Under the pieces are notes generated by a model. That model had not been told where the DNA came from. It saw only the letters and a list, made by a program, of their open reading frames with translations, and did not search any database. Below are positions 16,883 to 25,528 of a stretch of 64,000 bases of DNA, piece by piece (the stretch's first letter is position 1; each line of letters opens with the position of its first letter). The stretch comes from Acidimicrobiales bacterium (GTDB taxonomy: Bacteria > Actinomycetota > Acidimicrobiia > Acidimicrobiales > Poriferisodalaceae): positions 620,001-684,000 of the forward strand of contig JAWKIQ010000001.1 of the NCBI GenBank assembly GCA_041394185.1, in the 5' to 3' direction. Both the position numbers and the translations under genes were made by a program.

Positions 16883-17557
16883 TCAGATCCGGCCGTCGGC
16901 CAGTTCCACTACCTGGTTGGCGTGGGCCAGCGGCGTGACGTCGTGGGTGACCACCACGGCCGCAACCTGTTCGGAGCGCACGACCTCGGCGATGACCTTC
17001 ACGATCTCCTCGCCGGTTCGCGAGTCGAGCTGACCAGTCGGTTCATCGGCCAGCAGCACGCGCGGCCGGTTGGCCAGCGCTCTGGCGATCGCGACTCGCT
17101 GCTGCTCGCCGCCCGACAGTTCGTCGGGCCGGTGGCTGGCCCTGTGCCCGACGCCCACCATCTCCAGCAGCGCCATCGCCCGCTCTCTGCGGGCATGTGG
17201 GTCGGTGCGGACCAGCCGCAGCGGCACCTCGACGTTCTCGGCCGCCGTCAACATCGGAAGCAGCCCGAACCCTTGGAAGATGAAGCCGAAGTCGGTTCGT
17301 CGGCGTTCGGTTCTCTGGGCCTCGCTCAGCTCTGTGAGGTCGAGGCCGTCGAGGAGCACGCTGCCAGAGGTCGGCGTCTCCAGCCCGCCAAGCAGGTTCA
17401 ACAGTGTTGTCTTGCCACTGCCCGACCTGCCCGTGATGGCCAGGAGCGACCCGCCCGTCACCTCCAGGCTCACATCGACCACGGCGTGAACCGCTCGCGG
17501 GCCTGATCCGTGTGTCTTGTTGAGGTTTCGTGCTTCGAGCACGGCCAGGTCACTCAT
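16883..17557 (-). CDS. ABC transporter ATP-binding protein (MacB/LolD type)
   Basis: A 224-residue ATPase with Walker A GRSGSGKTT, Q-loop FIFQGFGLLP, signature LSGGEQQRVAIARAL, Walker B RVLLADEPTGQLD and the H-loop VVVTHD. It belongs to the group that powers FtsX/MacB-type permeases for lipoprotein, peptide or drug export. Its start overlaps the preceding ATPase gene by 8 bp. It is the last gene of a four-gene leftward operon with two ATPases and two permeases. Confidence 0.93.
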   Translation of the reverse strand: MSDLAVLEARNLNKTHGSGPRAVHAVVDVSLEVTGGSLLAITGRSGSGKTTLLNLLGGLETPTSGSVLLDGLDLTELSEAQRTERRRTDFGFIFQGFGLLPMLTAAENVEVPLRLVRTDPHARRERAMALLEMVGVGHRASHRPDELSGGEQQRVAIARALANRPRVLLADEPTGQLDSRTGEEIVKVIAEVVRSEQVAAVVVTHDVTPLAHANQVVELADGRI

Positions 17558-18494
17558 GCGAGGGGCTTTCGGTCGGGGCGTTCGGATCGGCGAACGGCGT
17601 GCCTGAACCTGGCCGGTCGGGCCAGACGTTTATTCGGTCCTCGGCAAGGGTCAGCCTGACCCGGTCCTGAAGAGCGAGGGCGTCGACGTACTCACTGGGC
17701 AGCTGGAGGCGCCCGACACGATCCAGCACAGCGAACTCCTCGGCAACGGTGGTTGCGGCGCCGTCGGCGTCGAGGCCGGCGCGGCGCAGCACCTCGCCGC
17801 TGGTGCGGCCGTCTCGCAGCGCCACCGTTCTGTTGACCCCTGCGGCCAGGCGCATGTCGTGGGTGACGACGACCACTGTCACCTCGTGCTGCTCGTTCAC
17901 GGTTCTCAGCACCGAAACGATGTCGTCAGCCGACTTGGCGTCGAGTTCGCCCGTGGGTTCGTCGGCGAAGATCACCTGAGGTCGATTGGCCAGCGCCACT
18001 GCAATTGCGACCCGCTGTTGCTCGCCTCCCGACAGGTGGTCTGGCCGGTGGTCGGCGCGATCGGCGACCCCGACGCTGTCGAGCAGTGCAAACGACCGCT
18101 CCCGTCGCCTGGACCTGGACACGCCCGCCAATGCCATCGGAGCCTGGACGTTCTCGCTTGCGGTCAGGTACGGCAACAGGTTGTGGCCCGCCTGCTGCCA
18201 TACGAAGCCGATCTTGTGACGTCTGTAGGCGATACGTTGCCTGCGGCTCATCTTCAGCAGGTCGCTGCCGGCGACTCGGGCCGATCCGGCCGAGGCCGTC
18301 ACCAGGCCTCCCAGAATGCTGAGCAGTGTCGATTTGCCGCTGCCCGACGTGCCCACGATGGCAACGAACTCGCCGCGCTCGACCACCAGGTCGAGACCCT
18401 GCAGCGCGATGGCTTCGAGGGTGCCGGTCTTGTAGATCTTCACCAGGTTGTCGCACACGATGGCCGGATCGTCGCCGGCCGGCTCATTGCTCAT
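17550..18494 (-). CDS. ABC transporter ATP-binding protein with C-terminal AbrB-like extension
   Basis: A 314-residue protein. Residues ~10-230 are a MacB-type ATPase (GTSGSGKST, FVWQQAGHNLLPYL, LSGGEQQRVAIAVAL, VIFADEPTGELD, VVVTHD). The last ~80 residues are extra. They contain DRVGRLQLPSEYVDALAL followed by QDRVRLTLAEDRINVWPD, which has the look of a SpoVT/AbrB swapped-hairpin. The start ATG at 18494 was preferred over an upstream ATG at 18545 because it leaves the usual short N terminus. The gene overlaps the upstream permease by 11 bp. The role of the extension (dimerisation, regulation or DNA binding) is unknown. Confidence 0.9.
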   Translation of the reverse strand: MSNEPAGDDPAIVCDNLVKIYKTGTLEAIALQGLDLVVERGEFVAIVGTSGSGKSTLLSILGGLVTASAGSARVAGSDLLKMSRRQRIAYRRHKIGFVWQQAGHNLLPYLTASENVQAPMALAGVSRSRRRERSFALLDSVGVADRADHRPDHLSGGEQQRVAIAVALANRPQVIFADEPTGELDAKSADDIVSVLRTVNEQHEVTVVVVTHDMRLAAGVNRTVALRDGRTSGEVLRRAGLDADGAATTVAEEFAVLDRVGRLQLPSEYVDALALQDRVRLTLAEDRINVWPDRPGSGTPFADPNAPTESPSHE

Positions 18495-21300
18495 CTCGCT
18501 CGGCTCCCCTTCTGAGCACCTCTGGAAGCGCTCCGTCCCTGACAACTACTACGACTCGGGCCGCTGCAAATGCGGCCAAGACCATCAGCCCTGCGGCGAT
18601 GGTCAGGTTCGTCCATCCAACGTTCAGCGCTACGTCGGCGACATCACCGGAGAACGCGTCGAGGCCCAGCGATGCCTCGAGGAGCCTGGTCGTCGACACG
18701 GCCACAACAACCCCCACGACGGCCGACACCGCCACCGCCGGAACGTGCTCGAGCATGGCCACGCGGCGCCTTTGGGTCTTTGAAGTTCCGAGGATGGCGA
18801 GCATCGCGAAGTCGTGGCGACTGGCAGCTTGGGCGACCACCACCGAGGCTGCAACGGCCACTATGGCGAAGCTGAGAGATATGGCCCCGGCTGCCAACAG
18901 TCCGCGGCGTGTCCACGATGTCAGCGGGTCGGCTACTAGCTGGTCCAACACCGCATAACGCGACGTCATGGCGACCCCGTCCAGATCGGTGACGAGCTCG
19001 ACGGCGGCAGCCTCGGCGGCCCTGTCGCCCGACAGAACGGCCCAGGTGGGGTCGGCGAAACGGTCGTTGGCCACCGACGCGAAGTGGCCGAGGTCGACGA
19101 CCAGTGCCCCCGAACGGGTGGCTACTCCCGGCATCGACGCGACCGAGCCAACCACTTCGAACTCGACCCCGGTTCCCACACCCGAAACGTTGACGACATC
19201 GCCCGTCAGCAGTCGCTGGGACCCGAACCCCACGGCGATCGCAGGTATCGGCCCCGACGGCTCGGCCTGGGCATCGGCCGCCGCCACGCGGTTCAGTGCG
19301 GCGGTCGCTGCTGCAAAACCGCCGCTGGCGGACAACAGGGCCGAATAGTTCGCTGTGTCGACGGCCACCAGCTGGGCCACAGCGGTGGCGCCCGCACCCG
19401 AGAACCGCACAGTGGGAAGGGTTCTGCCCAAAGCCACCAGCGGTGCACCGTCGAGCAGCGGTGCCAACTCGGATGGCAGGCCGATGTCGGGATGCAGCGA
19501 CTCGATGCGGAAGTCGCCGCCCACGGTCGACCAGGCCGCCGCTTGTGCGCGGTCGTCGAGGCCGGCCATCTCGACCAACGCCATCGACGCGATGCCAATC
19601 GACAGAACGCAGGCTGCAAATACGCTGGCCGAGCGCCCCAGGTTGCGGTGGAGCCTTTGCAACCCGACAGGCCAGGTGAGCCCGGTTGCGCGGGCCGCGA
19701 CCGCCGCTAGCGCCGAGGCCACAGGCGTGATCACGCGCCGGGCGACCAGGGTTGCTGCAACCAGCACCAGAACCGGCACCGCAGCCAGCAACCAGTCGAT
19801 ACCCGCCTCGACCGAAGTGGCAGTGGTGCGGCGCCTGACCAGAGCGAGGCTGGCCGCGGCCAATACCAAGACCGTGATCTCGGCGGTGACCCTGCGCATG
19901 TCGCTTGCGGCCGAGCGGGCCGAGCGGGGCGGCCGCGAGCCGATGGCGGCCACCGCCACAACGGTCCCCAGCACCAGTAGCGCGGTGAGACGAACAGACA
20001 CCGCCCAGGAGGCGTCGGGCACCAGCACCTTGGAGGCGGCCAACGCTGCGCCGGCTGCGGGGAGCGAAGCGACCAAGGCCGACCCTGCGGCTGGAACCAT
20101 CAGCTGTGTTCGCGAGGCCCCCCGCCGTTCGATCAACAACAGCGCCGGACGTCGTCGTCGGGCGCTTACACGCGCCAGCATCGCGGCTGCGGCCATGGCC
20201 GAACAGGCGACGCCCACCAGCACCAGCGACACGAGCCGCAGCGCAAGGTTTCGCTGCTCGAGGTGTGTCGCGAGAATCGCCGGCAGATCGGTGACCAACG
20301 TCAGGTCGACCCGATCGATCCGTTCGATCGAAGCGATCAGATCGGCCGGGTTGCTGGACGCGACCCTGTCGCGGTCGAGGAGGTACCGGAACTCGTAGTC
20401 CGCGTCGACTCCCGAGAACGCCCGCAACAGCGGCAGATACTGGTCGTCGCTGAACAGGCCTGCGCCATAGACCAGCCGATAGTCCGCGTTCTCGGTGATG
20501 CGCGGCCGGTGCAGCGAGCTATCGCCGAACCAGAACGGCTCTTGCTGGTCGCTGAGCGCGACGATGCCGACGACGCGGGCCACCAGCCGAACGTCGCCGA
20601 TGCCGCGTTCGGCCGTACGCCAGGCGCGGTCGCCGATGACGTCGGGCAACAACAACAGCTCGCTGCCGACCTCGACGCGCATGTCGGTGGCGGTCTGCTC
20701 GCTCAACAACACCTCGAACACGGGTACCGACGCAATCGCGCAACCGTCGGGAAGCTCGTCGGGGCGCAGCGTCAGGTCGATGTTTGCGGGACAGTCGCCG
20801 AACGCCAGAGGCAGCGGCTCAGCTGCCGCGGGTTCGCGGCCTCGCACCAGCGTCACGTGGTCGGCAATGCCCTGGTACGAGCGGAAGTTGAACGTCGTCG
20901 GGAATGGTCCGGCCTCGAGCTCTGGCAGGTACGACACCGTCAGGCGCGGTGATTCGTAGACGAAGGTCGCCTGTTCGATCAACTCGGCGACGTCGCCGGG
21001 CACCCGTTCCTCGATGAGGATGTCGAGTCGCCGCTCGACCAACTCGAAGCGATTGCCTTCGGGCCCGGCGCCCAGCCTGGTCTCCTGCTCGAAAACCAGG
21101 TTCCTCTGTACCGGGGCAGCCTGCTCCAGCGCCTGGTTCAGATCGTCGACCGACGCGGCCTCGATCGCTCTCGGCACCAAGGCCACCAGCGAGCCGGCCA
21201 AGACCGTGGCTGCCGCCAGCGTCAACAACAGCCATCGCTCGGCGGCTACCTGGCGAGCCCAATGAACCCAGCCGATGCCTCGGGTCAATCCAACCCTCAT
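18484..21300 (-). CDS. Large FtsX/MacB-type ABC permease
   Basis: A 938-residue membrane protein. One N-terminal hydrophobic segment (LLLTLAAATVLAGSLVALVP) is followed by a ~330-residue extracytoplasmic domain, a central cluster of membrane segments, a second extracytoplasmic domain and three C-terminal segments with the FtsX-type stretch HDFAMLAILGTSKTQRRRV. This is the two-FtsX-domain architecture of YknZ/HrtB-like exporters. The ATG overlaps the stop of the upstream permease gene (ATGA). Substrate unknown. Confidence 0.87.
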   Translation of the reverse strand: MRVGLTRGIGWVHWARQVAAERWLLLTLAAATVLAGSLVALVPRAIEAASVDDLNQALEQAAPVQRNLVFEQETRLGAGPEGNRFELVERRLDILIEERVPGDVAELIEQATFVYESPRLTVSYLPELEAGPFPTTFNFRSYQGIADHVTLVRGREPAAAEPLPLAFGDCPANIDLTLRPDELPDGCAIASVPVFEVLLSEQTATDMRVEVGSELLLLPDVIGDRAWRTAERGIGDVRLVARVVGIVALSDQQEPFWFGDSSLHRPRITENADYRLVYGAGLFSDDQYLPLLRAFSGVDADYEFRYLLDRDRVASSNPADLIASIERIDRVDLTLVTDLPAILATHLEQRNLALRLVSLVLVGVACSAMAAAAMLARVSARRRRPALLLIERRGASRTQLMVPAAGSALVASLPAAGAALAASKVLVPDASWAVSVRLTALLVLGTVVAVAAIGSRPPRSARSAASDMRRVTAEITVLVLAAASLALVRRRTTATSVEAGIDWLLAAVPVLVLVAATLVARRVITPVASALAAVAARATGLTWPVGLQRLHRNLGRSASVFAACVLSIGIASMALVEMAGLDDRAQAAAWSTVGGDFRIESLHPDIGLPSELAPLLDGAPLVALGRTLPTVRFSGAGATAVAQLVAVDTANYSALLSASGGFAAATAALNRVAAADAQAEPSGPIPAIAVGFGSQRLLTGDVVNVSGVGTGVEFEVVGSVASMPGVATRSGALVVDLGHFASVANDRFADPTWAVLSGDRAAEAAAVELVTDLDGVAMTSRYAVLDQLVADPLTSWTRRGLLAAGAISLSFAIVAVAASVVVAQAASRHDFAMLAILGTSKTQRRRVAMLEHVPAVAVSAVVGVVVAVSTTRLLEASLGLDAFSGDVADVALNVGWTNLTIAAGLMVLAAFAAARVVVVVRDGALPEVLRRGAERDEQ

Positions 21301-24300
21301 CGTCCGTCGCCTTCGCGCAGGCTCGCAGCCCGGTCGATTCGCACCACGTCTCTGAGCGCCCACAACAGGCCGATTGCCAGACCCGCCACTATCGCCAGCT
21401 GTATCGAGGCGATTCGGCCGAACGGCACCGTCATCTCGATACCCGGCGTAACCGCGCCCCCACTGTCGCTGAGGATCACCCGGGGTAGGTAGTTCGAGGC
21501 CAGGGCCCAACCACAGATCGAGCCCAAGGCGACGCTGGAAACCACCAGAACCATCTGTTCCAGGAGGAGCGATCGACGGGTTTGTGCCATCGTCATACCG
21601 AGCGATCCCAGCAGCGCAAACTCGCGGCGGCGCGACCGGATGGACATGACCACCACCGCGATCAGACCTATGACCGCCATGGCGCCCGCAGCCACGAATC
21701 CGATCATGAGGCCACCGATTGCGGCCAGGGCCTGCGGGTTGTTCAGGAGCTGGCTTCGCACCGCCGACAGCGAGGTCGCCGACCCGATCAGATCGCCCTC
21801 GCCCATCAGATCCTCGTCGGTGACTTGGCTGCCCGCATCGAGTTGCAGCCAGTACTCGTGCGATCCGGTGACAGTGGCACCGAGCGAGTACTGGTGCACC
21901 TGAAGCGTCGGCAGGTCGACCAGGAACACCCCATCCGGGCTCGGATCGAGAACCGGGATCAGCCCGACCGCGGCCACGACTTCGGCACGAGCGGGGTCGA
22001 TGCCGGTGAACGATGCTTGAACCACGTCGCCCACGGCCACCGACCGGTCGTCGAGCCAGCTGTCGGTGGCCACGATGCCTACCGTTGCCGCCGGCTCTGG
22101 CCCGGGCGGGCGAAGTCGCACCTTTACCGGAACCTGGTTGAACGACGTGCCCGTCCGCAGGTCGATCCGAAGCACCTCACCCGATCGATCCACGGCCAGG
22201 GCCGGACCCCGGTTGAAGCCCGACAGCACGTCGATACTTGCCTGCCATGCCACGGACCCGGCGTCGAGCTGCGTGCGGCCGGTGTCGGTGAGCGTCGCGT
22301 CAAAGGGCCCCAGCCTCACCTGCGCACCGGTGTCGACACCGCGCTGGCCCACCGCAATGAGTTCGAACTCGACTATGGCAATGGGTCCCACGATCGCCGA
22401 CCCGTCGGGCCCGACGACGTTCAACGCCACGCTGCCAGGGTCGCCCGACGTGTCGAGCGGCCCGAGGTCGAAGTGATGCAGCAGCCCCCTCCCGTCGCTC
22501 ACCCACACCCCCGCCGAAGCGGCCATTGAAGCGGTGTCGCCGGTCGGCGGCTGCACCACAGCGACCTCGTAGCCAATGTCGAGTCGCGTGATCCCATCGG
22601 GCAGCGACCAAGCGGGCAGCTGCGGCCTGCGGGCTGCCAGAGCTTCGAGGGCGGCTTCGAAGCTCGATGAGCCATCGAATCGATCGGAGATCGAGGGCGC
22701 GTTTGTGGTGTCGATCGCAAGCAACCTGGCTCTGTCGGCTCCCTGGACGTCCACGTTGCCCAACGCCGCCGCCGTGGCACTGTCGACACCAGGTATCGCC
22801 TCCAGCGCCACCGCCAGATACGGCTCGGCGACCGAACCTCCACCGCCGAGCACCTGGGCGCGGATGTCTGCGCCCACCAGATGATCGGCGCGGTCTCGTT
22901 GGGAGCGGTCCCACGTCGACGAGAACGTCAGGGCGTACACACCAAACGCGGTGGCCACCAAGAGCAGCAGTGCCGAGTGGCGGTAGCGGCCCTGTCGTCT
23001 GGCCAACTGCCACGCCGCCAACGAGCCAACAGCGCCCTTCGAACGGGGCAGCAGCCGCTCGGCCAGGCCGGCGAGCAGAGGCACTGCCCTGATGGCGATG
23101 ATGCTGGCGGCCAGCAATCCCAACGTCGGAGCAGCCGCCACCAGCGGGCTGACACCCAGCCTTCCAGAGCTCGATGTTGCGGCCTCGGTGGCTCGAAGCT
23201 GCCAATAGGCCACACCTGCCAGACACACCAAGGCCAGATCGGCTCCGGCGCGCTGGACACCGCCGGGCAGCTGCAGCCGGCGGTCGCCGCGTCCGGTACC
23301 CGTCGGCCTGTTTGCCCGCCAGGTGGGCCAGGCCAGCAGCGCTACCGCTCCCACCCCGGCTAAGGCGACGACCAAGTAGCTGGAGGCGACGAGCCTGGGC
23401 TCGAACACGTCGATTCCCGACGCGAAAACGCCATCGAATCGGCCGAGAATCGCGACGGCCACAACCGGAGCCATGACAACGCTGGGAACCACCACCAACG
23501 TGGCCTCGGCCACAACGGTTTGCAGCAGCTGGCCCGGGCTGGCACCGCGCGCCGTCCACCAGGCTGCGTCCGAGCGCCGCGAGTCGAACGTCAGCGCCGC
23601 CATCAACACCAGGGCCGAGCCGGCCACGACCGCGACGCCTGCGATTGCAGCACCCACGGTCGAGCGGGTGACGGTCAGAGCGTCGGTATTGCCTGTGAGG
23701 TTGGCGGGTAGCTCGCTCGACACCCCGATGCTCCACGACTCGTTCCTCACCAGGTCGGTGGGCTGCAGGCTCCTGGTCAGCGAGGTCCCCAGGGCCGAGA
23801 CCCGCCCGGCGACGCGCAGCGCGTCGCCAGGTTCGAGCTTCGACAGGTCAGGCAGCGCCAGCCAAGACGACGCCCAGGTCGTCGAGGCCCGCAGCAACGA
23901 TTCCTCCGACGTCACCAGCTGCAGAGTCCGAAACTGGGTGCTCTCGAGAACTCCAGTGGCCACTCGGTCTCGTCCAACCCAGAACGGGTCGTTGCGATCC
24001 TCGATCTCGAAGATCCCGACCAGCCGGGCGCTGAGTGTTGCCGAGTTTCCGACCCGGGCTTGCAGCTCGAGACCATCGCCGACGTCGAGATCCATCTGCG
24101 CAGCTACGTCGGTCGCGGCAACCACCTGGACGGTCGACGCGTCATGGGTGGGCCACGAGCCTTCGACCAGGCCGGCATGAGCCTCGAGCCCTTCCAACGA
24201 AGACAGCTCGGCAACAACTGTGAGCTCGTCTGGTGCGGCCGTCGATGGCGAGAACGAGCCGCCCGCCTGCACATGGCGGCTGATCTGCGCCTCCAGCGGT

Positions 24301-24560
24301 GCCAGCGCGGCGCCGAGTTGGCGACGTATCTGGTCGTCGTAGTCGACCCCGGGCCGTTCGGTTCCGGCGATTGCGACTTCGACGGTCACCTCGGCCGCCG
24401 ACCCGGCCACAACCGCCTGACGCAGCGAGGCCACCGACACCGCGTCGGCGAAGATGGGCCCGGCGGCCAGCATCACCATGGCGGTGACCACAGTCGCCGC
24501 CACAGCAGCCGCGGTGGCACCGTCGGCCCGCCAGCGGCGCAGCACCGCCCCCATCCCCAT
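21297..24560 (-). CDS. Large FtsX/MacB-type ABC permease, first gene of exporter operon
   Basis: A 1087-residue membrane protein with the same plan as its downstream neighbour: an N-terminal membrane segment (AAAVAATVVTAMVMLAAGP), a large extracytoplasmic domain, central membrane segments (GVAVVAGSALVLMAALTF), a second large domain, and C-terminal segments around SRRREFALLGSLGMTMAQTR, the FtsX hallmark. It probably pairs with the 938-residue permease as a heterodimer driven by the two ATPases. The second methionine (24554) is an alternative start. Confidence 0.87.
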   Translation of the reverse strand: MGMGAVLRRWRADGATAAAVAATVVTAMVMLAAGPIFADAVSVASLRQAVVAGSAAEVTVEVAIAGTERPGVDYDDQIRRQLGAALAPLEAQISRHVQAGGSFSPSTAAPDELTVVAELSSLEGLEAHAGLVEGSWPTHDASTVQVVAATDVAAQMDLDVGDGLELQARVGNSATLSARLVGIFEIEDRNDPFWVGRDRVATGVLESTQFRTLQLVTSEESLLRASTTWASSWLALPDLSKLEPGDALRVAGRVSALGTSLTRSLQPTDLVRNESWSIGVSSELPANLTGNTDALTVTRSTVGAAIAGVAVVAGSALVLMAALTFDSRRSDAAWWTARGASPGQLLQTVVAEATLVVVPSVVMAPVVAVAILGRFDGVFASGIDVFEPRLVASSYLVVALAGVGAVALLAWPTWRANRPTGTGRGDRRLQLPGGVQRAGADLALVCLAGVAYWQLRATEAATSSSGRLGVSPLVAAAPTLGLLAASIIAIRAVPLLAGLAERLLPRSKGAVGSLAAWQLARRQGRYRHSALLLLVATAFGVYALTFSSTWDRSQRDRADHLVGADIRAQVLGGGGSVAEPYLAVALEAIPGVDSATAAALGNVDVQGADRARLLAIDTTNAPSISDRFDGSSSFEAALEALAARRPQLPAWSLPDGITRLDIGYEVAVVQPPTGDTASMAASAGVWVSDGRGLLHHFDLGPLDTSGDPGSVALNVVGPDGSAIVGPIAIVEFELIAVGQRGVDTGAQVRLGPFDATLTDTGRTQLDAGSVAWQASIDVLSGFNRGPALAVDRSGEVLRIDLRTGTSFNQVPVKVRLRPPGPEPAATVGIVATDSWLDDRSVAVGDVVQASFTGIDPARAEVVAAVGLIPVLDPSPDGVFLVDLPTLQVHQYSLGATVTGSHEYWLQLDAGSQVTDEDLMGEGDLIGSATSLSAVRSQLLNNPQALAAIGGLMIGFVAAGAMAVIGLIAVVVMSIRSRRREFALLGSLGMTMAQTRRSLLLEQMVLVVSSVALGSICGWALASNYLPRVILSDSGGAVTPGIEMTVPFGRIASIQLAIVAGLAIGLLWALRDVVRIDRAASLREGDGR

Positions 24561-24730
24561 GGGCGGAGACTAGTGACCGGTGCGGCGGCCGGCTTTGAGT
24601 TCTGCCGAATCCATTCGAGTCATTGCCAACACACCGGCCCAACCTGCTTGCTTACGTGCGGAGCGTTCACCTGGGAGAGGGCCGGGGCTTCACCCGAGGC
24701 CGCCTTTCTGGCGTTCCTTGGTCGGCCGGG

Positions 24731-25528
24731 CTAGCTGAGGATCAGCCCGCCGTCGGCTTCGATGGCCTGACCGGTTATGTACCGAGCGTCGTCGCTGGCC
24801 AGGAACGTGATGACGCCGGCCATCTCCTTGGGGCGGGCCAGGCGCTTCAGTGCCGTGTCGTCAGCCCTCATGTCGAGCCACTCCGGACCCGTCATCCCCA
24901 GGGTTGCGCCGATTTCGACCGCAACCTTGCGCACCATGTCGGTGAGAGTGTTGCCGGGGCACAAAGCGTTGGCGGTGATGTTGTGTGGCCCCAGTTCCAT
25001 GGCCACCGAACGGGTTATGCCGATGACACCGCTCTTCGTCGCCGAGTACTCCGCAGAGTTGGGCCAACTGGTCTTGCCCGCCATGGACGAAACGTTGACG
25101 ATGGCGCCCCGCCCCTGGTCGATCATCATCGGAGCGACCAGTTGGTTCGACAGCAGCACACCGGTGAGGTTGACATCGACGATGTTGTGCCACCGCTCGA
25201 GCGGAACCTCGGTGAGCGGTCCGCCGACGTAGATGCCGGCATTTGCGACCAGCACGTCGGCCCGGCCGAAACGCTCGCCGATTTGGGTAAAGGCCGCAGC
25301 TTGCTGCTCGCGAGAGCGCACGTCGGTCTCGATCACCAACATCGGCCGCTGATGGCCGCCGGCTTGGTCGGCCTGCTTGGCGGTTTCGGCGGCCTCGTCG
25401 GTGTCGATGTCGAGGCCGACCACCTGGGCTCCTTCGGATGCGAAGCGCACCGCGGTGGCGCGCCCGATGCCTGTGGCCGACCCGGTTATCACCACGACCT
25501 GGTCTGCGAAGCGCATGGTCGAGGTCAT
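24731..25528 (-). CDS. Short-chain dehydrogenase/reductase
   Basis: A 265-residue classical SDR: TGSATGIG at 15-22, ANAGIYVGGP, NVSSMAG for the catalytic Ser, YSATK for Tyr/Lys, and a C-terminal EADGG loop. The start ATG at 25528 overlaps the stop of the upstream acyl-CoA ligase (ATGA). The ligase-SDR pair is a common actinobacterial arrangement for oxidation of carboxylic acids, terpenoids or steroids via CoA esters. The exact substrate is unknown. The ~170 bp to the next gene on the right hold nothing recognisable. Confidence 0.9.
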   Translation of the reverse strand: MTSTMRFADQVVVITGSATGIGRATAVRFASEGAQVVGLDIDTDEAAETAKQADQAGGHQRPMLVIETDVRSREQQAAAFTQIGERFGRADVLVANAGIYVGGPLTEVPLERWHNIVDVNLTGVLLSNQLVAPMMIDQGRGAIVNVSSMAGKTSWPNSAEYSATKSGVIGITRSVAMELGPHNITANALCPGNTLTDMVRKVAVEIGATLGMTGPEWLDMRADDTALKRLARPKEMAGVITFLASDDARYITGQAIEADGGLILS

